Counted from the stretch's first letter, positions 34,865 to 43,542 are shown. The stretch is DNA of 58,623 nt from an uncultured Lachnospiraceae bacterium (GCA_902780385.1 CACZFF010000010.1:1-58623); one strand, 5' to 3'. Translations and numbers: made by a program. Notes: generated by a model from the sequence alone, not told the origin.

Positions 34865-36147
34865 TAATTCTGCACTCCGTGGTGTGCGGGCTCGCTGTCA
34901 AACTGCAGGGGCTGAATGCTGTATCCGTGGTCAAGGAGCCAGGGTATGAGGTATTCCATGGCCTTGACGGTATATTCCTTTGTGTCGTGGCACAGGACGA
35001 CGCAGGCGTCCTGATTGGGGAGTCCCGAGATGATATTGGTGATGACCATGTTCATATCACCCTCTGACCCGCCGTCTCCGCTGGAAATATTCCAGTCAAA
35101 ATACTGAAAGCCCTTCTGCTCTGCCTGTTTTGTCAGCAGGGTCATGATGCCGGTTGTGTAATTTGCGCTGATGCTGTTGGAACTGCCGCCCGCAAAGCGC
35201 ATGAGATTGGTGGTGTGTCCTGTCTGCTTTTGTACGATGGCCTGCATTTTATCGATATCCTTCCAGAAGGCCTTGTCACTGGAATAGATTTTGGCGAAAT
35301 CGTGTGTAAGGGTATGAATACCGATGCTGTGACCTGCGGCGTCTTCTTTTTTGATCATGTCCTCGCAGGCCGGGAAGGAACCTGTCACGAAAAAGGTGAC
35401 CTTGACGCCGTAGCGGTCCAGAGTATCCAGCAGCTGTTCTGTGTAGACTCCGGGACCGTCATCGAAGGTCAGATAGACGGCTTTGCCCTCCGCATCAGGA
35501 TCATCGATGTGAATTTTGGGAAAATCCTTTCCCGCCGCCTCCCTGTATCCTGTGTCATAGGGAATATCCCTGTAAACGACGGTCAGATTCCCTGCGCTGT
35601 CAGTAACCTTGTAGCAGATCCGGTCCTCCAGGACGGACCGTTCGACCTGATCCGTCAGATCTCCGTCCCGGTCATCTGATGCGGAAAAGCCTTCCTCCTT
35701 ATATTCCTGCCAGGGCATGACGACATAACCTTCTTCATGATCCAGAGAGATGACGGGAGGGACCTTGTCCTTTCCGGCTCCCAAAAGCCGCAATAAGCCG
35801 AAGAGAAAGAGAACTGCGCAAAGTATAAAGATAAGGGCGGCGACAGGACGCGGAAGCTGCTCCAGGAGAGTTTTTTTCCTGCGCTTTCCTCTGGAGGAAG
35901 GGCCTTGTAACTGCCGCTGAGAGGAAACAGCTCTGCGGTTCATCGGATTCATCGGGCCTGCAGGGGATGCTGTGCGCCTCCGGGGATTCCGGACAGGACT
36001 GCTGCTGTCCCGCCTGCTCTGCGCAGTTGTGCCGGCTCTTTGTCCGCTTCGCAGGGTGACGTTACTGCCCTTCCGTGCTCCTTGCGGGGCTTTTTTTCTA
36101 TTGGCTGGTGTTTGACCGGCAGGTTCACCGGTGGTCGATTTTTTCAA
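34864..36147 (-). CDS. Membrane-anchored polysaccharide deacetylase (427 aa)
   Basis: NodB-type deacetylase acting outside the cell, probably on peptidoglycan or another surface glycan. A basic Arg/Ser/Pro-rich cytoplasmic N-terminus of ~95 residues is followed by one membrane helix (~98-118), a DUF5011-like Ig-type segment (residues ~125-180, PPVISLDHEEGYVVMPWQEY) and the NodB domain (~215-415). The metal and catalytic motifs TFDDGPG, HSIGIHTLTH and RFAGGSS are present. The start is TTG at 36147, about seven bases after AAGGAG. The gene ends inside palindrome copy 3. Confidence 0.92.
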   Translation of the reverse strand: MKKSTTGEPAGQTPANRKKAPQGARKGSNVTLRSGQRAGTTAQSRRDSSSPVRNPRRRTASPAGPMNPMNRRAVSSQRQLQGPSSRGKRRKKTLLEQLPRPVAALIFILCAVLFLFGLLRLLGAGKDKVPPVISLDHEEGYVVMPWQEYKEEGFSASDDRDGDLTDQVERSVLEDRICYKVTDSAGNLTVVYRDIPYDTGYREAAGKDFPKIHIDDPDAEGKAVYLTFDDGPGVYTEQLLDTLDRYGVKVTFFVTGSFPACEDMIKKEDAAGHSIGIHTLTHDFAKIYSSDKAFWKDIDKMQAIVQKQTGHTTNLMRFAGGSSNSISANYTTGIMTLLTKQAEQKGFQYFDWNISSGDGGSEGDMNMVITNIISGLPNQDACVVLCHDTKEYTVKAMEYLIPWLLDHGYSIQPLQFDSEPAHHGVQN

Positions 36148-36169
36148 TGAGCGCTCCTTCAGAACAGAA

Positions 36170-36197
36170 ACACGCCCGCACCCGGGTGCGGACGTGT
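36170..36197 (-). terminator. Hairpin between the DUF937 gene and the deacetylase gene
   Basis: CCGCAC/GTGCGG around CCGG, extended outside by ACACG/CGTGT past a one-base mismatch. On the minus strand only TTCTGTTCTG follows, so it is a weak terminator at best. It lies 23 bases before the deacetylase start. Confidence 0.45.
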
Positions 36198-36312
36198 AAA
36201 AGCATTATCTTGTGGATCTGTCCTGTCCGGATCCCTGCCGGGTTTTCCGGCAGATATTTGGGAATACCGCATTCCATTGTGCTGCGGGGCAGATGCCCCC
36301 GAAATCATTTCT

Positions 36313-36930
36313 TTACTTCTTTGATGCGGAAAGAAGCAGGCTGAGCAGTTCTGTGCCGTCGATGCGGCCGTCGCCGTCCTTGTCCATAGGATTTACTGCA
36401 GCCGATGAGGCTTCCTCTTTGCCGCCGCCGAGTATGGATCCAAAGATTCCGCCGCCGGTAAGCAGGGAGGCGAAAGGATTGGCGGGCTGATGGGCGCTGG
36501 CTGCCTGGGCTGCCTGTGCTGCATTGGCTTCTGCGGCATTGGAGACGCCGCTCATAAGGCCGGGTGCCAGGATAGACAGGACCTGATGGATCTGGTCTGT
36601 GCCCAGTCCGGTCTGTGCGGACAGATCCTGTGTAACGGCATTCTCTTTTTTGCCGAGAATGTGATGGATGATCTTGGCGCCGTCAGCCTCGTCGGCATCC
36701 TTGAGCTGCAGGTCCATGCTGTTATTGTTTTTATGCTGAGAGAGCGCGCCGAGCAGGGACAGAGCACCGTCCCCGGAGGAAGCGTTCTTGGTCATATACT
36801 TGATCAGAATCGGAAGAGCAAGCATTACAAGCCTCTGGATTTGTTTGCTGGAAAGTCCTGTCTTCCCTGAGACGGAATTGACAGATGACTGTGATAACAT
36901 CGTACTGGCCAATAAACTGAGCAGATTCAT
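36313..36930 (-). CDS. DUF937 protein with C-terminal EF-hand loop (205 aa)
   Basis: The helical region from residue 1 to ~125 matches the DUF937 family (NLLSLLASTML, LVMLALPILIKYM, TQDLSAQTGLGTDQIHQVLSILAPGLM), whose function is unknown. A Gln/Ala-rich linker and Gly-rich stretch (LLTGGGIFGSILGGG) follow. The last 25 residues hold a canonical 12-residue EF-hand loop, Asp183 to Glu194 (DKDGDGRIDGTE), suggesting calcium binding or a dockerin-like contact. There is no signal peptide. GGGAGG precedes the ATG. Confidence 0.8.
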   Translation of the reverse strand: MNLLSLLASTMLSQSSVNSVSGKTGLSSKQIQRLVMLALPILIKYMTKNASSGDGALSLLGALSQHKNNNSMDLQLKDADEADGAKIIHHILGKKENAVTQDLSAQTGLGTDQIHQVLSILAPGLMSGVSNAAEANAAQAAQAASAHQPANPFASLLTGGGIFGSILGGGKEEASSAAVNPMDKDGDGRIDGTELLSLLLSASKK

Positions 36931-37103
36931 GAGATCCTCCCTTCAAAAAATCAATGAGACTCGCACTCGAGTCCTGTTCCCCGCATACAGGATGCGGTAA
37001 AGCGCTGGTCATGGCAGCCATGATAAAGCCTGTGACTGTCACTGCAATTCTATTGTATAACATTTTTTCCTGTATCGCGATATTTTCCGAAGGAAAACAA
37101 AAG

Positions 37104-37158
37104 AACCTGCAGTATCCCCGGTGCAGTATCCCATTATAGTAAATACTCCCTGCAGGTT
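37104..37158. repeat. Inverted repeat in the DUF937-udp gap
   Basis: AACCTGCAG (37104-37112) and CTGCAGGTT (37150-37158) form a 9-bp perfect inverted repeat around 37 bases that contain a short GTATCCC/GGTGCAGTATCCC duplication. No clear T-run follows. It lies between the divergent DUF937 and udp genes, so a terminator role is unlikely and an operator or structural role is possible. Confidence 0.55.
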
Positions 37159-37162
37159 TTAA

Positions 37163-37232
37163 ACGTAAACAAAGACGCAAGCAAAGACGTAAACAAAGCG
37201 GAGAAAACACAAAGAAAACACAAAGAAAACAG
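37163..37232 (+). repeat. Two short tandem arrays (12 bp x3, 11 bp x3) before udp
   Basis: ACGTAAACAAAG, ACGCAAGCAAAG, ACGTAAACAAAG (37163-37198) are followed by AGAAAACACAA twice and AGAAAACAG (37202-37232). The second array ends 13 bases before the -10 element of udp and occupies its -35 position. The 11-bp period is about one DNA turn. Confidence 0.9.
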
Positions 37233-37245
37233 ACGGATACTCTGG

Positions 37246-37251
37246 TATAAT
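37246..37251 (+). promoter_or_regulatory. Extended -10 promoter of udp
   Basis: TGGTATAAT gives a perfect TATAAT with the TG extension 85 bases before the udp start. The -35 position is occupied by A-rich tandem repeats without a TTGACA-like hexamer. Confidence 0.6.
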
Positions 37252-37336
37252 ATGAATAAACAGCTTGCCGCAAGCACGTAAGCGCAGGCATGAGGCGTCC
37301 AGTCATAGGTCTTCAGTGCAGGGGAGGGTATAAAAA

Positions 37337-38230
37337 ATGATCAATTATTCAGCAGATGTGTCGAAACAGTACCATACCCAGGTCGGATCGGGGGATGTGG
37401 GGCGCTATGTCCTGATGCCCGGCGACCCCAAGCGCTGTGCCAAAATAGCCCGGTATTTTGACAATGCCGAACAGGTTGCGGACAGCCGGGAATATGTGAC
37501 CTGGACCGGGACGCTGGATGGCGTGATGGTGAGCGCGACTTCGTCGGGAATCGGCGGACCTTCCACCGCGATCGCCATGGAGGAACTGAGCCTGTGCGGA
37601 GTGGATACCTTTATCCGTGTCGGCACCTGCGGCGGCATACAGCCGGAAGTGAAGAGCGGTGATCTGGTGATCGCGACCGGAGCAGTCCGTATGGAGGGAA
37701 CCTCGCGGGAATATGCCCCGATCGAATTCCCTTCTGTCGCGAATCTGCAGGTGACAAACGCCCTTATCGCTGCAGCGAAGAAGCTGGGATTTGCAGATGG
37801 AAAAGAAATGGATCCTGCGGCCGGTATGTTAAGGGACTCAGAGGTGTCTGCAGAGACATCAGCAGAGGACCGGGAGCGGAATGAAAAGCCTGTACTGGTT
37901 CCGTCTTACCATGTCGGCGTCGTCCAGTGCAAGGATTCCTTCTTCGGCCAGCATGAGCCGGAGAAAATGCCCGTTTACTATGAACTTCTGAATAAATGGG
38001 AAGCGTGGAAGAGAATGGGATGCCTGGCCTCCGAGATGGAATCTGCCGCCATGTTTATCGTGGCTGCAAAGCTGCGGGCCAGAGCAGGGACCTGCCTGCT
38101 GGTGGTGGCAAATCAGGAGCGCCGGAAACTCGGCCTTTACAATCCCATCGTCCACGATACAGACCAGACGATCCGCACAGGCATTGAGGCCATAAGGGCT
38201 CTGATCCGGGCGGATCAGGGCAGGACATGA
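37337..38230 (+). CDS. udp: Uridine phosphorylase (297 aa)
   Basis: Splits uridine with phosphate to uracil and ribose-1-phosphate in pyrimidine salvage. Family features: [10 protein letters not shown] near the phosphate site, the [10 protein letters not shown] signature, [14 protein letters not shown] and the ribose-binding EMES motif. About 25 polar residues (near 155-182, [16 protein letters not shown]) are inserted in a surface loop. GGGGAGGG precedes the ATG. Cytidine deaminase, which makes uridine, lies 112 bases downstream. Confidence 0.92.
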   Translation: MINYSADVSKQYHTQVGSGDVGRYVLMPGDPKRCAKIARYFDNAEQVADSREYVTWTGTLDGVMVSATSSGIGGPSTAIAMEELSLCGVDTFIRVGTCGGIQPEVKSGDLVIATGAVRMEGTSREYAPIEFPSVANLQVTNALIAAAKKLGFADGKEMDPAAGMLRDSEVSAETSAEDRERNEKPVLVPSYHVGVVQCKDSFFGQHEPEKMPVYYELLNKWEAWKRMGCLASEMESAAMFIVAAKLRARAGTCLLVVANQERRKLGLYNPIVHDTDQTIRTGIEAIRALIRADQGRT

Positions 38231-38342
38231 AAAGGACGGATTTATTCCGGCGCAAAAAACGCACAGACAAGTCCTGGATCCGGATATTATTTCTTCTTGA
38301 ATCCATGAATCAGGACTGATATTTTTGCATGGAGATAGGGTG

Positions 38343-38765
38343 ATGGATGAAAAACTGATCAGAGAACTCATAGAGACGGCTGCCGCCCAGCGCCGCTATT
38401 CCTACGCACCGTATTCCGAATACAAAGTCGGCGCGGCACTGCTTGCCGGAGACGGGAGGATATTTACCGGATGCAACATCGAAAATGCCGCCTATGGACC
38501 CTCCATGTGCGCCGAGCGCACCGCAATCTTTAAAGCGGTCAGTGAAAATGTGCGGGAATTCGAGGCAATCTGCGTAGTCGGGGGAAGAGGAGATGTTCCG
38601 TCGGACTATTCCGTTCCCTGCGGCGTATGCAGGCAAGTGATGGTGGAATTCTGTGAGCCTTCGTTCAAGATCATTGTTGCAAAGGATCCGGAGCATTTTG
38701 AACTTTACACACTGGGTGACCTGCTCCCGAAGAGCTTCGGGCCGGACAATCTGAAAACCAGCTGA
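38343..38765 (+). CDS. cdd: Cytidine deaminase (140 aa)
   Basis: Converts cytidine and deoxycytidine to uridine forms. Zinc ligands Cys56, Cys93 and Cys96 and the catalytic Glu58 lie in SMCAERTA and VPCGVCRQ. The C-terminal LLPKSFGPDNL is typical. The ATG at 38343 has GGAG nine bases upstream and is preferred over an in-frame ATG at 38325. It probably shares the udp transcript; together they feed uracil salvage. Confidence 0.95.
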   Translation: MDEKLIRELIETAAAQRRYSYAPYSEYKVGAALLAGDGRIFTGCNIENAAYGPSMCAERTAIFKAVSENVREFEAICVVGGRGDVPSDYSVPCGVCRQVMVEFCEPSFKIIVAKDPEHFELYTLGDLLPKSFGPDNLKTS

Positions 38766-38811
38766 TGACAGAAAAACAGGGCTCTGCCCCGCATACGGGT
38801 TATCCGGTCAT

Positions 38812-39111
38812 TCAGCCCTCGACGATCAGGTAGCGGCCGTCCCCAACGGGAAATACCTCTGCGGCGGAGAAGATGTCTTCTCCTTCCACATCCGTGCCCA
38901 CTTCTTCAAAATATTGCCGCACCTCCCTTTTGGATTTTGCGACGACGGCAAAGCACATCTCCAGGAAGTCAGCAGCTTCCTCCGGCGTCGATGCCACCTC
39001 TTCCGGGAAGAGCTGGAGCTGTTTTTCCAGAAAACAATCCAGAACGGCTGCGTCGTAATCGGGATGAGAGAAAGCTTTGGGATTTTTATTCGCTGATTTT
39101 TTCTGTGCCAT
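38812..39111 (-). CDS. Conserved-looking small acidic protein of unknown function (99 aa)
   Basis: A soluble helical protein: Lys-rich start (MAQKKSANKNPKAF), then acidic helices (FLEKQLQLFPEEVASTPEEA, EVRQYFEEVG) and an end in DGRYLIVEG. I recall similar short proteins in Lachnospiraceae, sometimes labelled glyoxalase without an obvious basis, but cannot verify this. The ATG at 39111 follows AAAGGA. The frame stays open to 39366, but the promoter at 39200-39228 lies inside that extension, so the short form is the likely protein. The gene is convergent with cdd. Confidence 0.7.
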   Translation of the reverse strand: MAQKKSANKNPKAFSHPDYDAAVLDCFLEKQLQLFPEEVASTPEEAADFLEMCFAVVAKSKREVRQYFEEVGTDVEGEDIFSAAEVFPVGDGRYLIVEG

Positions 39112-39199
39112 GGCAGTCCTTTCATCATAAATGAGCCTACAGTTACATGTACCTGCTCTTTGCAGGGCAGTGTTTTGTAACAAGGGAGCAGATAGTTTC

Positions 39200-39228
39200 A
39201 TTATATGAATACCGACCTTTCTTTGCAA
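39200..39228 (-). promoter_or_regulatory. Promoter of the 99-aa protein gene
   Basis: On the minus strand TTGCAA (39223-39228), 17 bases, TATAAT (39200-39205). Transcription would start near 39193, about 80 bases before the ATG at 39111. Confidence 0.75.
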
Positions 39229-39390
39229 GATTTGCGGGAAAAGGCAAGGCGTTTGCGAGCCTGTAAGGTTACACTGCGCACGGTGCTGACAAAGCTTCGC
39301 ATTGTCGCGAAAAAACGCCTCCTGTTTCAGGTGTGCCTGAACTGTAACCCTGTAACAGTGGGACATAGTGTCCGGTCCAAGTGATTTTTC

Positions 39391-39418
39391 TTTACATATT
39401 CAGGTGGGCGGATACAAT
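39391..39418 (+). promoter_or_regulatory. Promoter of the DegV gene
   Basis: TTTACA (39391-39396), 16 bases, TACAAT (39413-39418), about 95 bases before the start at 39514. The rest of the 39112-39513 gap holds the divergent promoter above and no further gene that I can see. Confidence 0.6.
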
Positions 39419-39513
39419 GAAATAGTAGGAAGGAAAACAGCAATGCCTGCGCACTGATGTGCTCCGGCATGTCAGGGCAGTGTCATAGCAGACTGAATGG
39501 GAGGAGGATGACC

Positions 39514-40383
39514 ATGGGAATCACGATCATCACAGATTCGGGAAGTGATATCAAGCAGGAAATTGCGAAAAAGTGGGGCATCCGGGTACTGCCCCTGACG
39601 GTTCGATTCGGAGATGAGGAATTTCTGGATGATGTGACACTGACAGCTGACCAGATGTACAAGAGGATGATTGAGACCGGGGAACTGCCTAAGACAAGCC
39701 AGGTTCCTCCATATCTTTTTGAGCTGGCTTTCAGGGACGAAGTGGAAAAGGGAAATACTGTGATCTGTATCACGACTTCCTCGGGAATGTCCGGCTGTTA
39801 TCACAGTGCCTGCATAGCGGCAAGGCATTTCCCGGGAAAGGTCACGGTGATAGACAGTCTCAATGTCTGTGCGTCTCTTTATGTGCTCGTCCGCTATGCG
39901 GAAGGGCTTGTCCGTATGGGCAGGTCCCACGAGGAAATCGTCCACCGCCTGGAGCGGGATAAGCGCCGCCTTCACGTGATCTCACTGGTCGATACACTTG
40001 ATTATGTCCGCAGAGGCGGACGGATCTCCCCTGTGAAAGCGATTGCCGGCAGTATCCTGCGGATCAAACCGATCATTACAGCAGACGAGGAAGGAAAGGT
40101 AAAAGTGATCGGGAAAGGCCGGGGAGAGGCAAATGCCTACAGACTCTTTTCCCAGCTGGTGGATGAGAAGGGAGGCATTGATTTTTCCCTGCCGGTCTGC
40201 ATGGCTTATTCGGGGCTCTCGGATGAAAATATGCGCAGATATATGAAAAAAGAGTCGGCTCTGTTCGAGGGAAGAGAAAGAGAAGTCCATGCAGTGCAGT
40301 TCGGCGCGACAGTCGGCACCTACTCCGGGCCGGATGCCTTCGCGATCGGATATTTCCACAAGCGGCTGGCATCGTTTCCGTAA
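39514..40383 (+). CDS. DegV-family fatty-acid-binding protein (289 aa)
   Basis: DegV proteins (FakB) bind a fatty acid and present it to the kinase FakA for incorporation into phospholipid. Features: ITIITDSGSDI at the N-terminus, TSQVPPYLF, the TTSSGMSGCY loop that contacts the carboxylate, the DTLDYVRRGGRIS segment and a C-terminal domain ending with VGTYSGPDAFAIGYF. GGGAGGAGG precedes the ATG at 39514; ATG at 39508 and 39457 are less likely. An AEC transporter follows at 61 bases. No fakA is in the window. Confidence 0.92.
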   Translation: MGITIITDSGSDIKQEIAKKWGIRVLPLTVRFGDEEFLDDVTLTADQMYKRMIETGELPKTSQVPPYLFELAFRDEVEKGNTVICITTSSGMSGCYHSACIAARHFPGKVTVIDSLNVCASLYVLVRYAEGLVRMGRSHEEIVHRLERDKRRLHVISLVDTLDYVRRGGRISPVKAIAGSILRIKPIITADEEGKVKVIGKGRGEANAYRLFSQLVDEKGGIDFSLPVCMAYSGLSDENMRRYMKKESALFEGREREVHAVQFGATVGTYSGPDAFAIGYFHKRLASFP

Positions 40384-40444
40384 GATCTGTTTGCGGGCGG
40401 CCGCCCATGACCACATTACGACACTGCAGGAAAAGGCAGAATAA

Positions 40445-41380
40445 ATGAATACAAGTCTTGTATTAATGAGTAAACTGTTCTCCATGATGATCATTGCGGC
40501 GGTCGGACTGGGGACGATCAGGATCGGCCTTCTGGAAGAGAGAGACAGGCGTCAGCTGGCCAAGCTCAGTCTGTATGTGCTGCAGCCCTGTCTGATCATC
40601 ATGTCTTTTCAGATCGAACTGACGCAGGAAAGGCTGAAGGGATTCGGGCTGGCAGTGATTTTCTCGGCTCTGATCCACTTTGGATTTATCTTCGCCGCAG
40701 AGATTCTGGAGAGGATCGGTCTGATTGATGCTGTTGAAGAACTGACGATCGTCTATACCAACTGCGGCAATCTGATACTTCCGATCGTAAGCATGACGCT
40801 GGGACCGGAAATGACTTTTTATGCCAGCGCTTTTCCGATTATGTTCAACATACTGTTCTGGACACACGGAGTCAGCCGGATGAGCGGGGGCGGATTTGAC
40901 TGGCGAAAACTTGTTTTCAATACCAACATCATAGCATTGTTTACAGGTCTTCTGCTGATGCTGCTGCAGATTCCGATCCCGGGAGTCCTGAAGACCTCCA
41001 TGGAGATGTTTTCCGATATGCTGGGACCGACCTCCATGCTGGTGATCGGCATGACAATGGCAGGAGCGGATTACAAGGAGATGCTGTCCTATAAAAAGGC
41101 CTGGCTGGTCATTTTTCTGAGACTGATCGGATTTCCCCTTATGGCGATCGCGGTTCTGCGCCTGAGCGGGTTCCTGACCCGGCATCCCGAATATATCCCG
41201 ATCCTGCGCGTATCCTTTATGGCTGTTGCCGCACCTCCTGCGGCTAACGTTGCGCAGGTCGCCGTCATCTATGACAGACATCCTGCAAAGGCAGGCTTTT
41301 ACAATATTCTGGGAATGCTTCTGTGCGTGCTCACCATGCCCTTGATCGACTATGTTTATGCACTTGCTTTTGCGGTATAG
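40445..41380 (+). CDS. AEC-family transporter (311 aa)
   Basis: Auxin-efflux-carrier-type permease with about ten membrane helices in two inverted halves. Family features include KLSLYVLQPCLIIMSF in the second helix, TNCGNLILPIV with the crossover-type Asn/Gly, and VSFMAVAAPPAANVAQVAV near the end. AEC members move malate, other organic acids or amino-acid derivatives; the substrate here cannot be told. It probably shares the DegV transcript and is followed by a bidirectional terminator. Confidence 0.9.
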   Translation: MNTSLVLMSKLFSMMIIAAVGLGTIRIGLLEERDRRQLAKLSLYVLQPCLIIMSFQIELTQERLKGFGLAVIFSALIHFGFIFAAEILERIGLIDAVEELTIVYTNCGNLILPIVSMTLGPEMTFYASAFPIMFNILFWTHGVSRMSGGGFDWRKLVFNTNIIALFTGLLLMLLQIPIPGVLKTSMEMFSDMLGPTSMLVIGMTMAGADYKEMLSYKKAWLVIFLRLIGFPLMAIAVLRLSGFLTRHPEYIPILRVSFMAVAAPPAANVAQVAVIYDRHPAKAGFYNILGMLLCVLTMPLIDYVYALAFAV

Positions 41381-41467
41381 AGACAGCGGCGGCGTCCCGG
41401 AACAAAGTTCATCTTTCCCCGGCCTTCCGGGCACAAAAAGAACTGTGAAAGAAAAAAATAAGAAAAA

Positions 41468-41515
41468 CGGCAGCAGGCTGCGATCCTCCAAAGATCCGGC
41501 CTTCTGCCGCTTTTT
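41468..41515. terminator. Bidirectional terminator between the AEC gene and scpA
   Basis: CGGCAG (41468-41473)/CTGCCG (41504-41509), with inner pairings AGGC/GCCT and GATC/GATC. TTTTT follows on the plus strand, and GAAAAA before the stem gives a T-run on the minus strand. It ends two convergent genes. Confidence 0.85.
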
Positions 41516-41548
41516 GTCTTTTATGTATGGGTTATTCCGGCTATGCCA

Positions 41549-43225
41549 TCACAGGCGCCTTGCCCAAAGGCGGGAGAGACGTGTCTGTTCCCAGACAGGA
41601 TCGTCACGGCGGAGCCTGCGGGAGAAAGACTGCCCTCCGGCTTTCAGAGCACGGACAGATCCGTTTTTGAAATCACACAGAGGGGATACATGTCCGGGCA
41701 CTCTGCCATACCACAGATGTGCGGAAAAATGCACCGGATAGAGCTCCTGTACGGATACTTTTTCCTCCTCCGGGACAAGGTCCGTCACAGGATTTTCATT
41801 CTCCTGCAGGAGAAGATCTGTCCCAGGATCTTCATCATCTGCCGTGACAAGGTCTGTCCCAGGATCTTCATCATCTGCCGTGACAAGGTCTGTCGCAGGA
41901 TCTTCATCATCTGCCGTGACAAAGTCTGTCCCAGGATCTTCATCATCTGCCGTGACAAGGTCTGTCGCAGGATCTTCATTTTCCGCCGGGAAAACTTCTG
42001 TTGCAGGGGCATCGGATAATCCGTATTCACCTGCAGAGGGAGGCAGCTCCGGAACAAAAGGAAGTAAAGGTGATACGACTTCAATCCTGCTGCGAAGAGA
42101 GAGAGAGCTGATTCCGGAGAAATCTTCTTCGGGACCGTCTGCATGCATACTTGCTGTATCTTGCTCAACCGGGTCTTTTGGCGGAGCATTTTTCTCCTCA
42201 GGAGTTTCCGTAATCGCGGCATCCGGAGCAGGGGTCTCGTCAACGGGAAGCTCGTCAGCGAAGGATTCGAGCAGAGGAGTCTCGTCAACAAGTGCTTCAT
42301 CCATGGGAACTTCGTCAACAAGGGCCTCGTCAGCAGGGGCTTCGGGAGCAGGAAACTCGTCAGCGGAGGCTTCGTCAACAGGAAGTTCGTCAACAAGAGC
42401 TTCATCCACGGGAACTTCGTCAGCAGGGGCTTCGAGAGCAGCGGATTCTGGAAGAATAGCTGGATTGTGTTCTCCTGTCTCCGAAGATTCGATCAGGATT
42501 TTTCCGCAGATGGAATCCTGGACGATGTGCACCTTCTGGTTTTTCATGAGTTCGAGGAGAATGAGGAAGGTCACGATGACCTCTTCCTTGCTCTCCTGGG
42601 ATTCCAGAAGGGCGCGGAATTCGGTCCGGGGGTGTGCCTGCAGATAAGCGCGGATATAGAGAGTCTTGGTATCGATGTTGACTTCTTCGCGCCTGATTTT
42701 TCCGAACCCGCTCCGGATCGGATCACGTCGGCTCTTTTTTCTGCGGAGGACTTCTCCGAAGACTTTTTCCAGCTTTTTCAGGTCAGTGCCCTTGAGAAGA
42801 TCCTCATAGTCAATAGGAGGCTGGTAGGTGCGCACTTCTTTGGGAAGGTCCTGCGCACGAAAATAACGCACGCCTGCCCGCTCCCGGCAGACAGCGAGCT
42901 CTTCGGACATATATTTATACATCTTGTATTCCAGAAGGCGCCGGACCAGCTCTTCGCGGGGATCGCCTTCCTCTTCACCGGTCTCTTCGTCTTTTTCCCT
43001 GGGAAGGAGCATGCGGCTCTTGATATCCAGAAGGGTCGCCGCCATGACGAGAAATTCACTTGTGACGTCCATGTCCTCGTGATCCATCTGATGGACATAT
43101 TCGAGGTACTGGTCGGTGATCTCAACGATAGGAATATCGTAGATGTCTATTTTGTTTTTTTCAATCAGGTGCATGAGCAGGTCCAGAGGGCCTTCGAACA
43201 CCGGAAGCTTTACGGGAATTGCCAT
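41549..43225 (-). CDS. scpA: Segregation and condensation protein A with a ~300-residue repetitive tail (558 aa)
   Basis: ScpA is the kleisin that joins SMC heads in the bacterial condensin. Residues 1-250 are normal: VKLPVFEGPLDLLMHLIEKNKIDIYDIPI, TSEFLVMAATLLDIKSRMLLP and a C-terminal winged-helix region up to VHIVQDSI. Most ScpA proteins end here. This one continues with an acidic zone of five-residue PVDEA/LVDEV-like units (~260-330), a linker, six 12-residue DPGTDLVTADDE repeats (~430-505) and a ~50-residue basic tail. No frameshift is evident. The ATG has no clear ribosome-binding site. scpB, usually next to scpA, is not in the window. Confidence 0.88.
   Translation of the reverse strand: MAIPVKLPVFEGPLDLLMHLIEKNKIDIYDIPIVEITDQYLEYVHQMDHEDMDVTSEFLVMAATLLDIKSRMLLPREKDEETGEEEGDPREELVRRLLEYKMYKYMSEELAVCRERAGVRYFRAQDLPKEVRTYQPPIDYEDLLKGTDLKKLEKVFGEVLRRKKSRRDPIRSGFGKIRREEVNIDTKTLYIRAYLQAHPRTEFRALLESQESKEEVIVTFLILLELMKNQKVHIVQDSICGKILIESSETGEHNPAILPESAALEAPADEVPVDEALVDELPVDEASADEFPAPEAPADEALVDEVPMDEALVDETPLLESFADELPVDETPAPDAAITETPEEKNAPPKDPVEQDTASMHADGPEEDFSGISSLSLRSRIEVVSPLLPFVPELPPSAGEYGLSDAPATEVFPAENEDPATDLVTADDEDPGTDFVTADDEDPATDLVTADDEDPGTDLVTADDEDPGTDLLLQENENPVTDLVPEEEKVSVQELYPVHFSAHLWYGRVPGHVSPLCDFKNGSVRALKAGGQSFSRRLRRDDPVWEQTRLSRLWARRL
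41790..42000 (-). repeat. 36-bp in-frame tandem repeats in scpA
   Basis: GGATCTTCATCATCTGCCGT recurs with exact 36-bp spacing (units beginning at 41826, 41862, 41898, 41934, and a degenerate one at 41970). They encode the 12-residue repeats of the ScpA tail. Copies differ by one or two bases, alternating Gly and Ala in the third codon. Confidence 0.95.
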
Positions 43226-43496
43226 AATTGATAATCGGGATGCCGTCCCTGCAGAACGGCCGGGGGTGTTTTCGTAAAACCAGTCCCCGGGAGAGCCGGG
43301 GCTGTGCCGGCAGAAAACAGTATCTGTCAGAAAATCCTTTTTCAGTATTTTGCATTATAACATGAATTCAAAAATAATCACCCCTGTTTTTACAGGAATA
43401 CAGCAATGCGAAGCTTTGCTGCCGCCCTTCGAAAGGGCCCGTACAGCAGCGATCGATGTTTCCGGCGGATCTGTACAGAAACTGATTTATTCCGAC

Positions 43497-43542
43497 AAAA
43501 AAAGTCACCAGACCTGGATTCTCAAATGGAGACGCAGGTCTG
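43497..43542 (-). terminator. Terminator after the Na/Pi cotransporter gene
   Basis: On the minus strand CAGACCTG (43535-43542) pairs with CAGGTCTG (43509-43516) across 18 bases, followed by GTGAC and seven T residues. It lies ~100 bases past the stop at 43639. The rest of the 43226-43638 gap contains GC-rich short inverted repeats and no gene I can support. Confidence 0.65.

Noticed and set aside
39112-39366. N-terminal extension of the 99-aa minus-strand protein
   Set aside because: A good TTGCAA-N17-TATAAT promoter lies inside it, and AAAGGA stands before the ATG at 39111.
41790-42000. CRISPR-like array with 36-bp period
   Set aside because: The units are contiguous, in frame with scpA and coding. 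There are no spacers.
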